DNA of 64,000 nt, taken from Saccharothrix longispora (GTDB lineage Bacteria; Actinomycetota; Actinomycetes; Mycobacteriales; Pseudonocardiaceae). The notes under the pieces are model-generated. The model did no database searches. It had not been told where the DNA came from and worked only from the letters and a program-made list of their open reading frames with translations. Position numbers and translations under genes: made by a program. The stretch is taken from NCBI RefSeq assembly GCF_030852425.1, contig NZ_NSDM01000018.1, positions 78,577-142,576 of the forward strand. Reading direction: 5' to 3'. Positions 27,301 to 37,300 of this stretch are shown here, piece by piece (positions within the stretch are counted from its first letter, which is position 1; every line of letters begins with the position of its first letter).

Positions 27301-28215
27301 GAGCACGGACCTCCTCGTCGATGGGGCAGTCCGGAACGGACTCAACCCCACCCCGGGGTCGGCCGCATCGGGGAGATCCCCCACAACGCCCCGGATCGCA
27401 CCGGCCCCGTCCCGGTTGCCACTGCCGGACCGCCGTCGCGTGAGGTGCTGACCGCCGGCGCGCGTCGCGGCCCGGCGGAGGACGGTTCCGCGGTGTCGTA
27501 CGTACGCCGCGCCGAGGGCGGGTGATCGCGGACGGGTGTCGCTGCCGCGGGTGTCGTCACAAGCGCACCGGGCGGTCTCCGCGATCAACCGCCGGACGGT
27601 CCGGGTGCCCGGGAACGTGGTCGGTCGTGGACGACGGGAACATGGGCCGGGCGTGACCGCATGAATCGTTCGCCGTCACCTGGAAAGACCACTACTCGCA
27701 CCACCGGTGTCGTGACACGATTTGTGCGTCCCACTGCCGGAGGCTTGGCCGGGACTCCTGCGGGGATGACGGTCCCTGTTGTGCTTCCATGATGGGGCGA
27801 TGCCTTCTGCTTGTCGAATCGACCGGCGATCCGCCGTTGGGACGGGTTCGGCGGGCTTGCGAACCCCAGGTCCTCACCCTGTGGTCGATGCCGACACGCG
27901 GATGTCCGCATCGCCCCTCCGCGGTGAGGTCGATGCGCATTGTTCATTCTTTCCGTCCACTCGGGCCAAGGTGATTGCCGTCACCGCCGTGGTGACCACG
28001 TCCCGCAGTCGGCGGGCGTGTCCGCTCCCGCGTGCGGCTACGACGTCGTGCACCGGCTCCGGTGCCGAGGGCGGACCTTCCGCGATCCCGTGTCCGGTGC
28101 GGAGGCGCGTCGAGCAGCGCCGTTCGGTGCTGCGCAGATCCGTGGCGGTGGTCACCGCCGCGCTGGTGGTGCGGGCCACGACCGCCGTGGTCGTCGCAGC
28201 GCCCCGGGCGGCGGC
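27301..28215. other. Gap without a recognised gene
   Basis: Several short frames on both strands, none with a family match. A less GC-rich part (27650-27830) contains possible promoter sequence. On the plus strand around 28130-28300 a frame encodes a hydrophobic Val/Ala stretch followed by a short acidic tail, but it lacks a credible start and lies opposite the broken membrane-protein gene. Confidence 0.4.
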
Positions 28216-28840
28216 TCAGGTCGATCCCGGCGCGATGACACCCGCGACCACCGGCGAGACGGGCATGCCGGACCCGACTGAGTGCACACCGGCCCGGTAG
28301 TCGACGGGAAGGGAGACGTCGTCGGCGTAGTCGCTGACCGGCAAGGAGCACACCGCGACCGCACACCACACCCCGAGGACGACGTCCAGCCGCTTCACCG
28401 TCGCAGGCGTCGTGGTGTGCCGGTCGACCACCGGCACGCCCCCGCCGCGAACACGCCGCAGGCGAACAGCCAGCCCACCGGAGTGGAAACCGCCGGCACC
28501 CCGCCGGTCGGCGCGCCCACCGCCGGGATCACCGCGCCCCGCAGCAGGAAGTGCCCGCCGACCAGTAGCCGGAGTACCCCAGGAAGACCGCGACCTGCGT
28601 GAGCCCGCTCTGCCGGGTGAACCAGGTCTCCTGCGCCCGCGCGACCGCCCGTGCCTCGCCGCGCTTGCGCCGCCTGACCGCCTGCCGCGGCTTGTGCCCG
28701 CCCTTGGCGCCCACCCGGCCCGCTTCTGCTCCACAGCGCTGTCGGCACCCCGTCGACCCGCGTCGGGAATCGGCTGCCGGTGGCGAGTTCGGTGCTCGTC
28801 GACCCGACCGGCACGCGGCCGTCCGGGAACACGACGACCG
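28216..28840 (-). pseudogene. Membrane protein gene broken by two frameshifts
   Basis: Three successive minus-strand frames read as one protein. The first is RKRGEARAVARAQETWF ... LTQVAVFLGYSGYW (to about 28565), the second HFLLRGAVIPAVGAPTGG ... GWLFACGVFAAG (to about 28440), and the third VVDRHTTTPATVKRLDVVLG ... CAVAVCSLPVSDYADDVSLP to the stop at 28216. Hydrophobic segments suggest at least three membrane helices. The second break coincides with a G run, consistent with single-base slippage. I do not recognise the family. Confidence 0.5.
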
Positions 28841-29472
28841 GACGTCCCGGCGACCGCCTGCCGATGCGACCGCGCGCTCACGGGCCACGTGGTCGTGCTC
28901 GTGAGCGCAGTCGGCCCCGGTGAACGGCACCTGCGCTCCCTCAGCCGCGTCCTGGCACGGCGGAGTCCCGCCCCGATGAGCACCGTAGAGGAGGACTTCA
29001 CCCGTCGCGGTGACCGTAGGGCACAGCGGACCATGACGTTCCGTGCCCGCCTGACGCCGCGGCGACCTGCGCACCGGCACGCCGCCGCCGGCCGCCCACA
29101 GGATCGACGCCGGTCTGCGAGTGCACTGGTCGAGCACGCGGCGGGTGGCCCCGGGCGGCCCACCGCCAGAGGAACGGCGAAGGCGCCAGCCGGAACGCGG
29201 ACATCGAGGTGCACCGGGAAATCGGCGATCGGCCCAGTGGACACCCGGGGTCCGCCCTGTCACGAGCGACCCGGTCCGCATCGTCCGCACGACCGTGTCC
29301 CCGGAGTCGGACGGAACACCCGGTCGACATTCCGGGTGAGGGATCACCGACTCCGTGCAACCAGGGGAGGACCAGCCTCCGAGCTGTCGGGGGAGTTCAG
29401 GTCGCCTGGACGAGCCCAGCAGGATTCACTCCGTAGGCTTACGCGGTCGGACGGCGGACGAGGGGGCGGGGT
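28841..29472. other. Gap with coding-like debris and the promoter of the next gene
   Basis: Minus-strand pieces such as HLDVRVPAGAFAVPLAVGR (about 29150-29220) and EVLLYGAHRGGTPPCQDAAE (about 28930-28990) lie in different frames and probably belong to another decayed gene. The last 100 bases should hold the promoter of the GAF-SpoIIE gene. Confidence 0.4.
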
Positions 29473-30699
29473 ATGGGTGATATGCGGAGCCCGGAGCTGC
29501 GGCTGCGTGTGTTGGAGGCGGTCACCGACAGCACGCTCCGCGACCTCGACCAGGAGAAGCTCTTCGAGGTGCTGCTGCGGCGGGTGCGCGACCTGTTCGC
29601 GGTCGACACCGCCACCGTTCTGCTGGTCGACCCCGGCGGCGAGCAGTTGGCGGTCAGGGCCACCTCCGGTCTGCGGGAGGAAGTCTTCCAAGGCGTTCGG
29701 GTACCGGTGGGCGCGGGCTTCGCGGGCCGCGTGGCCCTGCTGCGGGAGGCGGTGTACGTCGATCACGTCGATGAGTCCACGGTGACGAGCCCGCTGCTGT
29801 GGGAGCGGGGTCTGCGGGTCCTGCTGGGTGTGCCGATGGTCACCCAGGGCGACCTGATCGGGGTTCTGCACGTCGGCAGCACCACTACCCGTCGGTTCAC
29901 CGACGGCGAGGTCGAGCTGCTGCAACTGGTGGCCGACCGGCTGGCGATGGCGGCGCACATGCACCGGTCGCATTCGGAACGGGCCGCCGCCGCCATGCTG
30001 CAGGAAAGCCTGTTGCCCGGACACCTGCCCGTTGCGGAGGGCTGGGAGATGGCCGCCCGCTACGTTCCCGGCGCCGAGAGCGGTGTCGGCGGCGACTGGT
30101 ACGACGTGTTCGTCCTCCCCGGCCGGCGCATCGGCGTGGTGATGGGTGACGTGGTGGGCAACGGGCTGCCTGCCGCGATCGTCATGGGCCGGCTGCGCAG
30201 CGCCTTGCGCGCCTACGCCCTGGAGTCCCCCGACCCGACGTACGTGCTCGGCAAGCTCGACCGCAAGGCCGGCCACTTCGAGGCCCACAGCATGGCCACC
30301 GTCGCCTACGCGGTCATCGATCTGGCGACCCACCGCATGGACCTCGCGCTGGCGGGCCACCTGCCGCCCCTCCTCGTCCTGCCCGGGCAGGACGCCTGCT
30401 TCGTCGATGTCCCGGTCGGTCCGCCCATCGGCTACAACCTGGCCGTCACCGGCCGCCGGGGTGCGAGCACCGACGTGCCACCCGGAGCGCTGATCGCCCT
30501 CTACACCGACGGCTTGGTGGAACGCCGTGACGTGGAGCTGGACGACCAGTTGGAGAAGCTGCGGAGGGTCGTGTCCCCGATGCCGCCGGAAGCGGCCTGC
30601 GTCCGGATCATGGCCGCCATGGTGGGCGATCAGCCCGCCGGCGACGACGTCGCCCTGGTGACGGTACTGCACAGCCCCGTGTTCCACCCGCCGGTGTGA
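29473..30699 (+). CDS. GAF-domain PP2C (SpoIIE) phosphatase
   Basis: This is a 408-residue protein. ATG 29473 follows a G-rich Shine-Dalgarno-like stretch. The GAF domain occupies about 15-165 (FAVDTATVLLVDPGGEQLAV, VPVGAGFAGRVALLREAVYV) and the SpoIIE-type PP2C domain about 195-400, with metal motifs SGVGGDWYDVFVL, VVMGDVVGNG, LYTDGLVERR and AGDDVALVTV all present. The GAF sensor should control dephosphorylation of a STAS antagonist. Unlike the other two phosphatases in the window it has no kinase domain. A stand-alone RsbW-like ATPase gene follows in the same direction, 424 bases on, and may be its partner. Confidence 0.92.
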   Translation: MGDMRSPELRLRVLEAVTDSTLRDLDQEKLFEVLLRRVRDLFAVDTATVLLVDPGGEQLAVRATSGLREEVFQGVRVPVGAGFAGRVALLREAVYVDHVDESTVTSPLLWERGLRVLLGVPMVTQGDLIGVLHVGSTTTRRFTDGEVELLQLVADRLAMAAHMHRSHSERAAAAMLQESLLPGHLPVAEGWEMAARYVPGAESGVGGDWYDVFVLPGRRIGVVMGDVVGNGLPAAIVMGRLRSALRAYALESPDPTYVLGKLDRKAGHFEAHSMATVAYAVIDLATHRMDLALAGHLPPLLVLPGQDACFVDVPVGPPIGYNLAVTGRRGASTDVPPGALIALYTDGLVERRDVELDDQLEKLRRVVSPMPPEAACVRIMAAMVGDQPAGDDVALVTVLHSPVFHPPV

Positions 30700-31123
30700 C
30701 GCCCGCAGCACCACGAGCCACAGGTCTTCCAGGTCGACCGGAGTCCCGTCCGCGCCGTGACGGCGCGCGAAAGCGACGGCACCTCGCAGAGCGGCAGTGG
30801 TCCGGGTGCCACCCAGGCTGCTCCACGTGGCCCCGACCTGCGTTTGCGCCGACACCGGCCAGGACCTCGATCCCGCGAAAGCGGGTGCGCCGCGGCGCCG
30901 GTACCGGACCGCGCTGATCGCGTTCGCGAGCTTCCGGCTATCCCAGGCCCGTCCGGCGACCTCGTCGACCCCCATCTCGTCGGAAGCCTGCGCACGTTCC
31001 GCCCCATCCCATGGAATGGGAATGAGCTGCCTGTGCCGAGCAGGCATGCGAATGGCGTAGTGGGGGTAGTCCATGCACACGTGCATGAGGCAGGGCGGAC
31101 GCGTCCGACTCGCGAAGGGAGCC
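30700..31123. other. Gap between phosphatase and ATPase genes
   Basis: No convincing gene. Short frames on both strands are Arg/Pro-rich. The last part before 31124 is less GC-rich and holds the promoter or leader of the ATPase gene. Confidence 0.4.
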
Positions 31124-31576
31124 GTGTCCGTGACCTTGTACCCGGGCTCCGACCAGCCTTCCCGAGCAGGCGAGCACACTGGTCACGGCAAGGACGAGGT
31201 GGCACTGGAGACTTCTCTGCCGTGCGAAGACCTGGCTGTGATGCGACAGGAAGTACGCAACCTGCTCCGGGGCTTTCACGAGGAATTCGTGCAGGATGTC
31301 GAACTTGTGTGCAACGAACTCGTGGCCAATGCGTGTGATCACGCCGACGGGCCCCGTCGACTGAGGATATGTCGCCGGGGCCACGGCGACGACGACGAAC
31401 TGGTCATCGAGGTCCACGACGCATCCGCCGACCGGGTTCCGACGGTCGGGGGTTCCACGGCAGGGCGGAATCGCGGTAACGGGTTGCGCATGGTCCAAGT
31501 CCTGAGCAGCGACTGGGGTGTGCGCCGCACGGGAGCGACGAAAGTGGTGTGGGCGCGGCTTCCCGTCCCGGTCTGA
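31124..31576 (+). CDS. RsbW-like ATP-binding protein (anti-sigma kinase type)
   Basis: This protein has about 150 residues. GTG 31124 sits five bases after a GAAGGGA site; an ATG at 31073 in the same frame has no such site. The HATPase_c domain spans most of the protein: N box VQDVELVCNELVANACDHA, G1 region VIEVHDASADRVP, G2 RGNGLRMVQVLSSDWGV, and the terminal TKVVWARLPV typical of this family. It is expected to bind ATP and act as kinase or sequestering partner for a STAS protein or sigma factor. It lies between a SpoIIE phosphatase and a receiver protein on the same strand. Confidence 0.9.
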   Translation: MSVTLYPGSDQPSRAGEHTGHGKDEVALETSLPCEDLAVMRQEVRNLLRGFHEEFVQDVELVCNELVANACDHADGPRRLRICRRGHGDDDELVIEVHDASADRVPTVGGSTAGRNRGNGLRMVQVLSSDWGVRRTGATKVVWARLPVPV

Positions 31577-31982
31577 CCGCGCACCGCGAAAGCGACTGGC
31601 CGCTCGACGTCGAAGGTCGTTCCGCCTGCCGCCGGTCCTCTGCTGGTACGTGGTCGGTCCCGAAGAGGGAAACGCGGGCGTGGAGCGGGGAGGTCGATCG
31701 CGTACGGATCTGACGAAGGCTTGTCGCTCCGCACCCCGAACATCGTCGAGCAGATCGGCGTCCGACGCCACCAGGAGCGCCGCGACCGTCCAGCGGCGGA
31801 CGCCCGGCCGGCTCCAGCGTCGAGGTGCCGGGAGCACGGACCCACACGTGCGGCGCGTGACGGACGAGCGGTGGAGTGGTGCTCACCCGGACCACCACGG
31901 CGGGAACCGGGTCTGAACGACATCCAGGTTGGGCGGCGGCATCCACGCCGGCACCTCGGGTCGCGGCGATTAAGGTCACCGC
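31577..31982. other. Gap without a recognised gene
   Basis: The plus and minus frames here have no start site or family resemblance. The final 60 bases lead into the response-regulator gene. Confidence 0.4.
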
Positions 31983-32441
31983 GTGACCAACGCGATGGGT
32001 TCCTCGGGCTTTACCCACGAAGCGGTGCTGGACGTGCTGCTGGTGGAGGACGACCCCGCTGATGCGCTCATGATCGCCGAAGCCCTGGTCGACAGCCCGG
32101 TGCGGCTGCACACGGCGCGCGACGGTGACGAAGCCCTGGCGTTCCTGCTGCGCACCGACGGCCACGACGACGACGCTCCCAAACCGGGCCTGGTCCTGCT
32201 GGACCTCAACCTGCCCCGCCTCGACGGCCGCGAGGTCTTGGCCCGGATCAAGGCCGACGAGGCGCTGCGGTCCATCCCGGTGGTGGTGCTGACCTCCTCG
32301 CAGGCAGAGGCCGACGTGGCGGCCAGCTACAACGCCCACGCCAACGCCTACATCGCCAAACCGCTCGACGCCGAAAACTTCGCCGCCGTCATACGGCAGG
32401 TCGCCGCGTTCTTCGGCACCGTGGCCCGCCTGCCCGGATGA
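31983..32441 (+). CDS. Single-domain response regulator (CheY/Rcp1-like)
   Basis: This is a 152-residue receiver. The acidic pair is in LLVEDDPADA (Asp23/24), the phosphoacceptor Asp74 is in VLLDLNLPRLDG, the Thr/Ser switch is in VVVLTSSQ, and the Lys is in YIAKPLD. There is no output domain. Its extended form (an insertion DGHDDDAPKPG before the phosphoacceptor strand) is typical of receivers that pair with phytochrome-like or hybrid kinases. The start is GTG 31983; ATG 31995 is an alternative. No histidine kinase is encoded nearby, so its partner is elsewhere, or it serves the neighbouring phosphatase/ATPase proteins. Confidence 0.92.
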   Translation: MTNAMGSSGFTHEAVLDVLLVEDDPADALMIAEALVDSPVRLHTARDGDEALAFLLRTDGHDDDAPKPGLVLLDLNLPRLDGREVLARIKADEALRSIPVVVLTSSQAEADVAASYNAHANAYIAKPLDAENFAAVIRQVAAFFGTVARLPG

Positions 32442-32744
32442 CCACGTACGCCCGGTCAAGTGGCAGAAGCGGAGCGGCGAACCGGCACCGACGGGGTGAA
32501 CGGACCGGGGGACGACCGCGCGCCGTCGCGATGGCCCAGGCACCGGCGGAGGGACCGTTCCGATGAGCGCCACCACAGGAAGCCCCGAGTGGCTGTTTCC
32601 GAGCTTGAGCAGGTAAGCCCTTTTTGTCGTGCGTGGTCGCCCGGCTGGTCCTGTCGGGGGTCGTCAGGGTGGGGTCATCCTGGGTGCTTGGTGTGTGCTC
32701 GCGCCCACAGGGGGTATTGGGTGCCGCCCGGATGGAGAGCGATG
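32442..32744. other. Short gap before the secreted-protein gene
   Basis: No gene seen. It includes a T-rich/GC-poorer patch at about 32610-32640, likely part of the promoter region of the downstream gene. Confidence 0.4.
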
Positions 32745-33299
32745 ATGATCAAGTCGTTTCGCACCGTCATGGCCACGCTGACGACGGCCGTCTGCGCCCT
32801 CGCGCTGACCGTGCTTGGCCCGGCAGGCACCGCCTCGGCCGGGGTGCTGGACGTCACCTGCACCCCGCCCAGCAGCCAGAGCACCACCTTCACGCCGCCG
32901 CTGACCGTCACCCCTCAGAACACCGTCGTCAGCGTCACGGGGCAGTACGGGCCGTGCGTGTCGCTGAGCAACCCCGCCATCACCTCCGGCTCCCGCACCT
33001 ACATCGGCCAGGAACCGGGACGGTCCTGCCTCGACCTGCTGGACAGCGGGCCCGCCACCTTCACCATCACCTGGAACACCGGCCAGACCTCGACCGTCTC
33101 CGCCAACAGCACCTCCACCATTGTGGGAGCCGCCGTGGTGGTCACCGTCACCGGCACGGTGACCTCCGGCTTGTTCGTCGGGAGCAGCGTCGTCCAGATC
33201 ATCACCGGCCCGGCCGCCGACGTGCTGCTGTGCACGCTCGGACTGGGCACGGTCGCCGGCATCTACGCCCTGGCAACCCTGGAGATCACCTCGCTCTGA
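32745..33299 (+). CDS. Secreted protein of unknown function
   Basis: This is a 184-residue precursor. ATG 32745 is five bases after GGAGAG; the ATG one codon earlier is too close. The signal peptide (basic start, VMATLTTAVCALALTVLG, cleavage after GTASA) is followed by a Thr/Ser/Val-rich, beta-strand-like mature part. It has four well-spaced Cys residues (DVTCTPP, YGPCVSL, GRSCLDL, VLLCTLG) that could form two disulfides. The Val/Thr-rich segment VVVTVTGTVTSGLFVGSSVV suggests a compact beta domain. No enzyme motif is visible. It probably acts outside the cell or at the wall. Confidence 0.8.
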   Translation: MIKSFRTVMATLTTAVCALALTVLGPAGTASAGVLDVTCTPPSSQSTTFTPPLTVTPQNTVVSVTGQYGPCVSLSNPAITSGSRTYIGQEPGRSCLDLLDSGPATFTITWNTGQTSTVSANSTSTIVGAAVVVTVTGTVTSGLFVGSSVVQIITGPAADVLLCTLGLGTVAGIYALATLEITSL

Positions 33300-34161
33300 C
33301 CCACCGTCCCCAAGGCCACCCCACCACCACGAGGCCCATGGTCCGCTGGTCCATGATCCGCATCACCAGCCGCCGACTCACCCAACCCCAATAGCTCGGA
33401 AACAGCTACTGACACCGCGGTACGCCGTTGCGGGGTCGAGGCCTTCGAAACCAGGGCCGGCGCGGCGGTGCCGAGGGGCGACGGCGGTGTGCCCCACCTG
33501 GTGGTGGACGACCTGCCGGAGGGCTCCTTCCGCGTGCTGGACACCGACGCGCCCACCGTGGTGGTGGACTGACCGGGGTCGGGCTGTTGTGCGGAGAGGC
33601 GGCGTTCGCGTTGCCGGCGTCCATCCGCTGGGGCGGGTGAATCCGACGCGTTCCGCGTGTGGTGCCTTCACCGGTCGTGCGACGCGAGGTGGCTGCGCTC
33701 GGCCTGCTCGCTGTCGGCCCGCTCGCTGTCGGCCCGCTCGCCGTGTCATGAGCGCGTTCCCGCTGACTGTGCCGTCGGCACGACCGCCGCGCCGATGAGC
33801 GCTGGGTGCCCCGAGGTTCGAGGGGCCGGGGCAGGCGAACGCGGAGAGCCTGCATGGTGTGCCGTCGCCGGATCAGCCGTCGCTGTGACCCCCGAAGGGG
33901 TGAGGCGGCGTCGGGGCCGTGGCGGTCGGTCGGTGCGGGCCGGCGCATTCGGGCCCATCACCCACGACCACCTGGCTGAGGGGGCCGGGCATCCCGGCGA
34001 TGCGCTCCCTCCACTCGGCGACGGGCACACCGAACGGGCTCAGGTCGTCGGCATCCTCCCGACCCCTCGTGTCGCGCGGCGCGGCCAGCCCGTGCACCTC
34101 GGCGGCGCGATCGCGTCGTGGCGTGCCCTCGCCCACCGGGCACGCCACGACGCGGATCACG
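33300..34161. other. Gap, possible C-terminal gene fragment
   Basis: A plus-strand frame ending at 33572 reads like the C-terminus of a real protein (AAVPRGDGGVPHLVVDDLPE, then FRVLDTDAPTVVVD) but has no credible start. Near 33700-33740 there is a short direct repeat (a CTCGCTGTCGGCCCG unit two to three times). The rest shows nothing convincing. Confidence 0.35.
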
Positions 34162-34371
34162 CTATCGACGTGTCCTGCCGCGGATCGCCACGCCCGCCGC
34201 GGCCACGGCCAGCGTCAGGAACACCGCGTAGCTCACCGCTCTGGGCACCGCGCCGGTGAGCAGGAGCACCAGGTTGAGCACCATCGACCCGAGCACCAGC
34301 AGGTAGGCGCGCCGTTCGAGGCCGGTGAGGCCCGGTGGCGGTGGTCGTCGGTCGCGTTCGTGGCGTCGCAC
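34162..34371 (-). CDS. Small two-helix membrane protein following the RHS gene
   Basis: This is a 69-residue protein. GTG 34371 follows a good AGGAG site, and the start is only 15 bases from the RHS stop, so the two share a transcript. After a basic N-terminus (RRHERDRRPPPPG) come two hydrophobic helices (AYLLVLGSMVLNLVLLLTGA and AVSYAVFLTLAVAAAGVAI) and a basic tail (RGRTRR). The position directly after an RHS protein is where immunity genes of RHS toxins lie, and a membrane-embedded product would suit a membrane-active toxin tail. That role is inference. No homology was recognised. Confidence 0.7.
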   Translation of the reverse strand: MRRHERDRRPPPPGLTGLERRAYLLVLGSMVLNLVLLLTGAVPRAVSYAVFLTLAVAAAGVAIRGRTRR

Positions 34372-34386
34372 CGTTCTCCTTCCTGG

Positions 34387-37300
34387 TCAGCAGACCCACA
34401 GCGCCGTGAAGGCGACGCCGACGGCCGCTCCGGTGAACAGGACGTTGTAACCGGGGATCAGGAATCCCGCCGCGGTCCAGCCGACGGCGGTGCCGAAGGC
34501 GGAGACGTCGCAGGCGTTGGGGGCCGTGCCGGTGGGATCGCTGAGGTTGACCGGGTCGCCCTGCGCATAGGCGTAGGGGTTCATCTCCTGGCCGGTGGGG
34601 TCCGGGGCGGTGAAGCGCGCGTAGGTCGGGTTGTAGAAGCGCTCGCCCAGGGCGTACACGCCGCCCTGGAGGCGGTAGCCGCCCAGCCAGCGGAACGGGT
34701 TGGCGTCGGCGATCGCGCCGCCGTTCGTGGTCACCGCGGCGCCGTAGGGGCTGTAGACGTAACTGGCGGCCAGGTTGCCGTTGGTGTCGACCAGGCCCAG
34801 GACGCTGCCCTGATGGTCGGTGACGGCGCCGTAGCGGGCCCCGGCGGGCGTCCGCAGACCCAGCAGCAGCCCTTCCGGGTCACGGCTGTAGCCGGTGCGC
34901 GCGCCGTTGTCCACGGTCTCCGATACCCCGAGCGCGGTGCGGGTGAACACGTGCGTGGTCGCCGATCCGCCGGGCGGTGTTTCGGTGATCGCCGCCGGCT
35001 GCGTCTGGTCGGCGGTGTCGTAGCTCAGCGACAGGGTGGTCTGGCCGCTGGTGGTGCCGCGGATCAGCTGGTTGGCGGGGCTGTAGGTGAAGGTGCCGGC
35101 CGGGGAGGCGCTGGAGGTGAGGTTGCCCGCGGCGTCGAACCCGACCGCGGAGCCGTCGACCCGGGTGAACCGGTCGGCGGCGTCCACCTGGTAGGTGTGC
35201 CCCTCGCCGGAGAGCAGGTTGCCGGCGTCGTCGTAGGTGTAGGTGCCGGAGTTGGCGCCGGTCAGCCTGCCGAGCGCGTCGTAGCGGTAGGTCGTGGTGC
35301 CGCCGGCCCTGGTGCGGACCTGCACCTTGTCGGTGTCGGTGCCGTCCGCGCGGCTGTAGCGCCACGTGGCGTTGATCAGCTCCGACGCGGTGGCGGAGGT
35401 GACGCGCAGCGCGGTGAGGCGACCGGAGGAGTCGTAGGTGTTGGTCTGCGTCGCCCCGCCGGGGAAGGTGGTGGCGGTGCGCCGGTCGGCGGCGTCGTAG
35501 GCGAAGGTGGTCGTGCCGCCGAAGGCGTCGTCCAGCTCCACCAGCCGGTCCGCGGCGTCGTAGGTGTAGTGGGCGGTGCCGCTGGGCGTGGTCAGCGCGA
35601 GCAGGTTGCCCACCGCGTCGCGCTGGTAGGTGATCGTCTCCGCGCCCTTGCGGGCCTCGACCAGGGCGTTGCGGGGGTCGTAGGTGAACGTGCGGGTCGC
35701 GGTGGGCGTCTGGGTCTTGGTGAGGTTGCCGTTGGCGTCGTAGTTGTTGGCCTGCAGCACGGTCGCGCCGTGCTTGACCGAGGTGACGCGGTCCAGGGCG
35801 TCGTAGCCGTAGTCGAGGCGCACGCCGTTGCCGTCCGTCACGCTGGTGATGCGCGACAGCGAGTCGTAGGTGTACGACGTCGCGCCGGCGGGCGCGGGCG
35901 GTGCGACCTCGGTCAGGTTGCCCGCGGTGTCGTAGGTGAAGTCGGTGTACTCGCCCTTGCCGTCGACGCGGTAGGACACCGTGCCGTTGGGGTCGTTGTA
36001 GCCGAACGTGGCGACGTCGACGTCCAGCGCGTCGGACCGGACCTTGAGCAGGTTGCCGGCGTCGTCGTACTCGCGCGACAGGTTGTTGCCCGACGGGTCG
36101 GTGACCAGCGTGGGCAGGTGCGGGTGCGCAGAGGAGGTGTAGCCGACGGCGCTGGTGGCGCCGGTGGGTTGGCTGCTGCCGGTGGGGTTGTTCAGCGTGT
36201 CGTAGCTGTAGCTCACCTGGTGGTCGAGGGCGTTGGTGGTGGAGGCGACGTCGCTGTTGGCCGTCCAGGTGGTGCTCCGCCGGTGGCCGAGGGCGTCGGT
36301 GACCGACACCGGCCGGTCCTGGTCGTCGAACTCGTAGCGGGAGGTGTGGCCGTTGGCGTCGGTGACGGTCACCGGGCTGCCCACCCAGCCCTCGTCGACG
36401 TAGGTGGTGGTGAGCGGGCCGTCCGGTCCGGGCTTGGTGATCGTCGAGACCCTGGCGCCGTCGTGCTCGATCCGGTGCACGCCGCCGCGGGCGTCGGTGA
36501 TCGTGCTGATGGTCCCCGACGTGTCGGGCAGGTAGCCGATCTCGATCCGGTTCCCGCCCCGGTCGGTGAACCCGGTCAGGTGGGGGAGGCTGTTCGGCGC
36601 GGTCCGACCGTAGGTGAAGTCGCCGAACTTCGCGCCGGACGGGTCGGTGATCCACTGGATCATGTCCGCGCCCAGCAGGCCCGTGGGCGTGTTGGTGAAG
36701 GAGGTGACGCGACCCTGCGTGTCGGTGATCGACGCGAGCCCGCCGCGGGTGGTGTACCGGAAGGTGATGCTGTTGCCGTTGCGGTCGGCCTGCGACACCA
36801 GCCACCCGCTCGCGGTGAACAACCAGGTCTCACCGGTCCGGTCGAAGGTGACGACGTACTTGCCGCCCGGCAGCTTCCGCAAGGAGGCCGGCAGACCCGG
36901 CGCCCGGTCGTAGCCGCCGTCGGCGCGCTTCGGGAAGTCCCAGCTGCACCCGTTCGCGCCCCACAGCTCCAGGTGGCCGCTCTCGTCCTGGAACTCGGTC
37001 GCCAACCCGATGTCCGGGCCGGTGCCGAGCATCCACCCGCCCAGCGTCGAGGAGTAGGTGCTGCCCTCGTACACGTGGTCGACCGACAGGTCCAGCCCCG
37101 TTCCGCGCACGGTGAGGTCGTGCGCCACGACCCGCAGCTCCCCGCTGACGAGGTCGACGCCGACCTTGAGGGAGTCGCTGACGCGGTGCCAGTCGACCAG
37201 CTCCGACGTCGTCCCAGGGCACTCCGGCGTCGTGGCCGCGGCGCGCTGCTCCCCGCCGGGCGCAGCCCGCGGAGCCGTCCACGGGCGGTCGGGTTCCTCC

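Noticed and set aside
28216..29244. 342-codon minus-strand open frame as an intact gene
   Set aside because: Only its last 60 codons read like protein. The rest is Arg-rich, and the true membrane-protein reading jumps between three frames.
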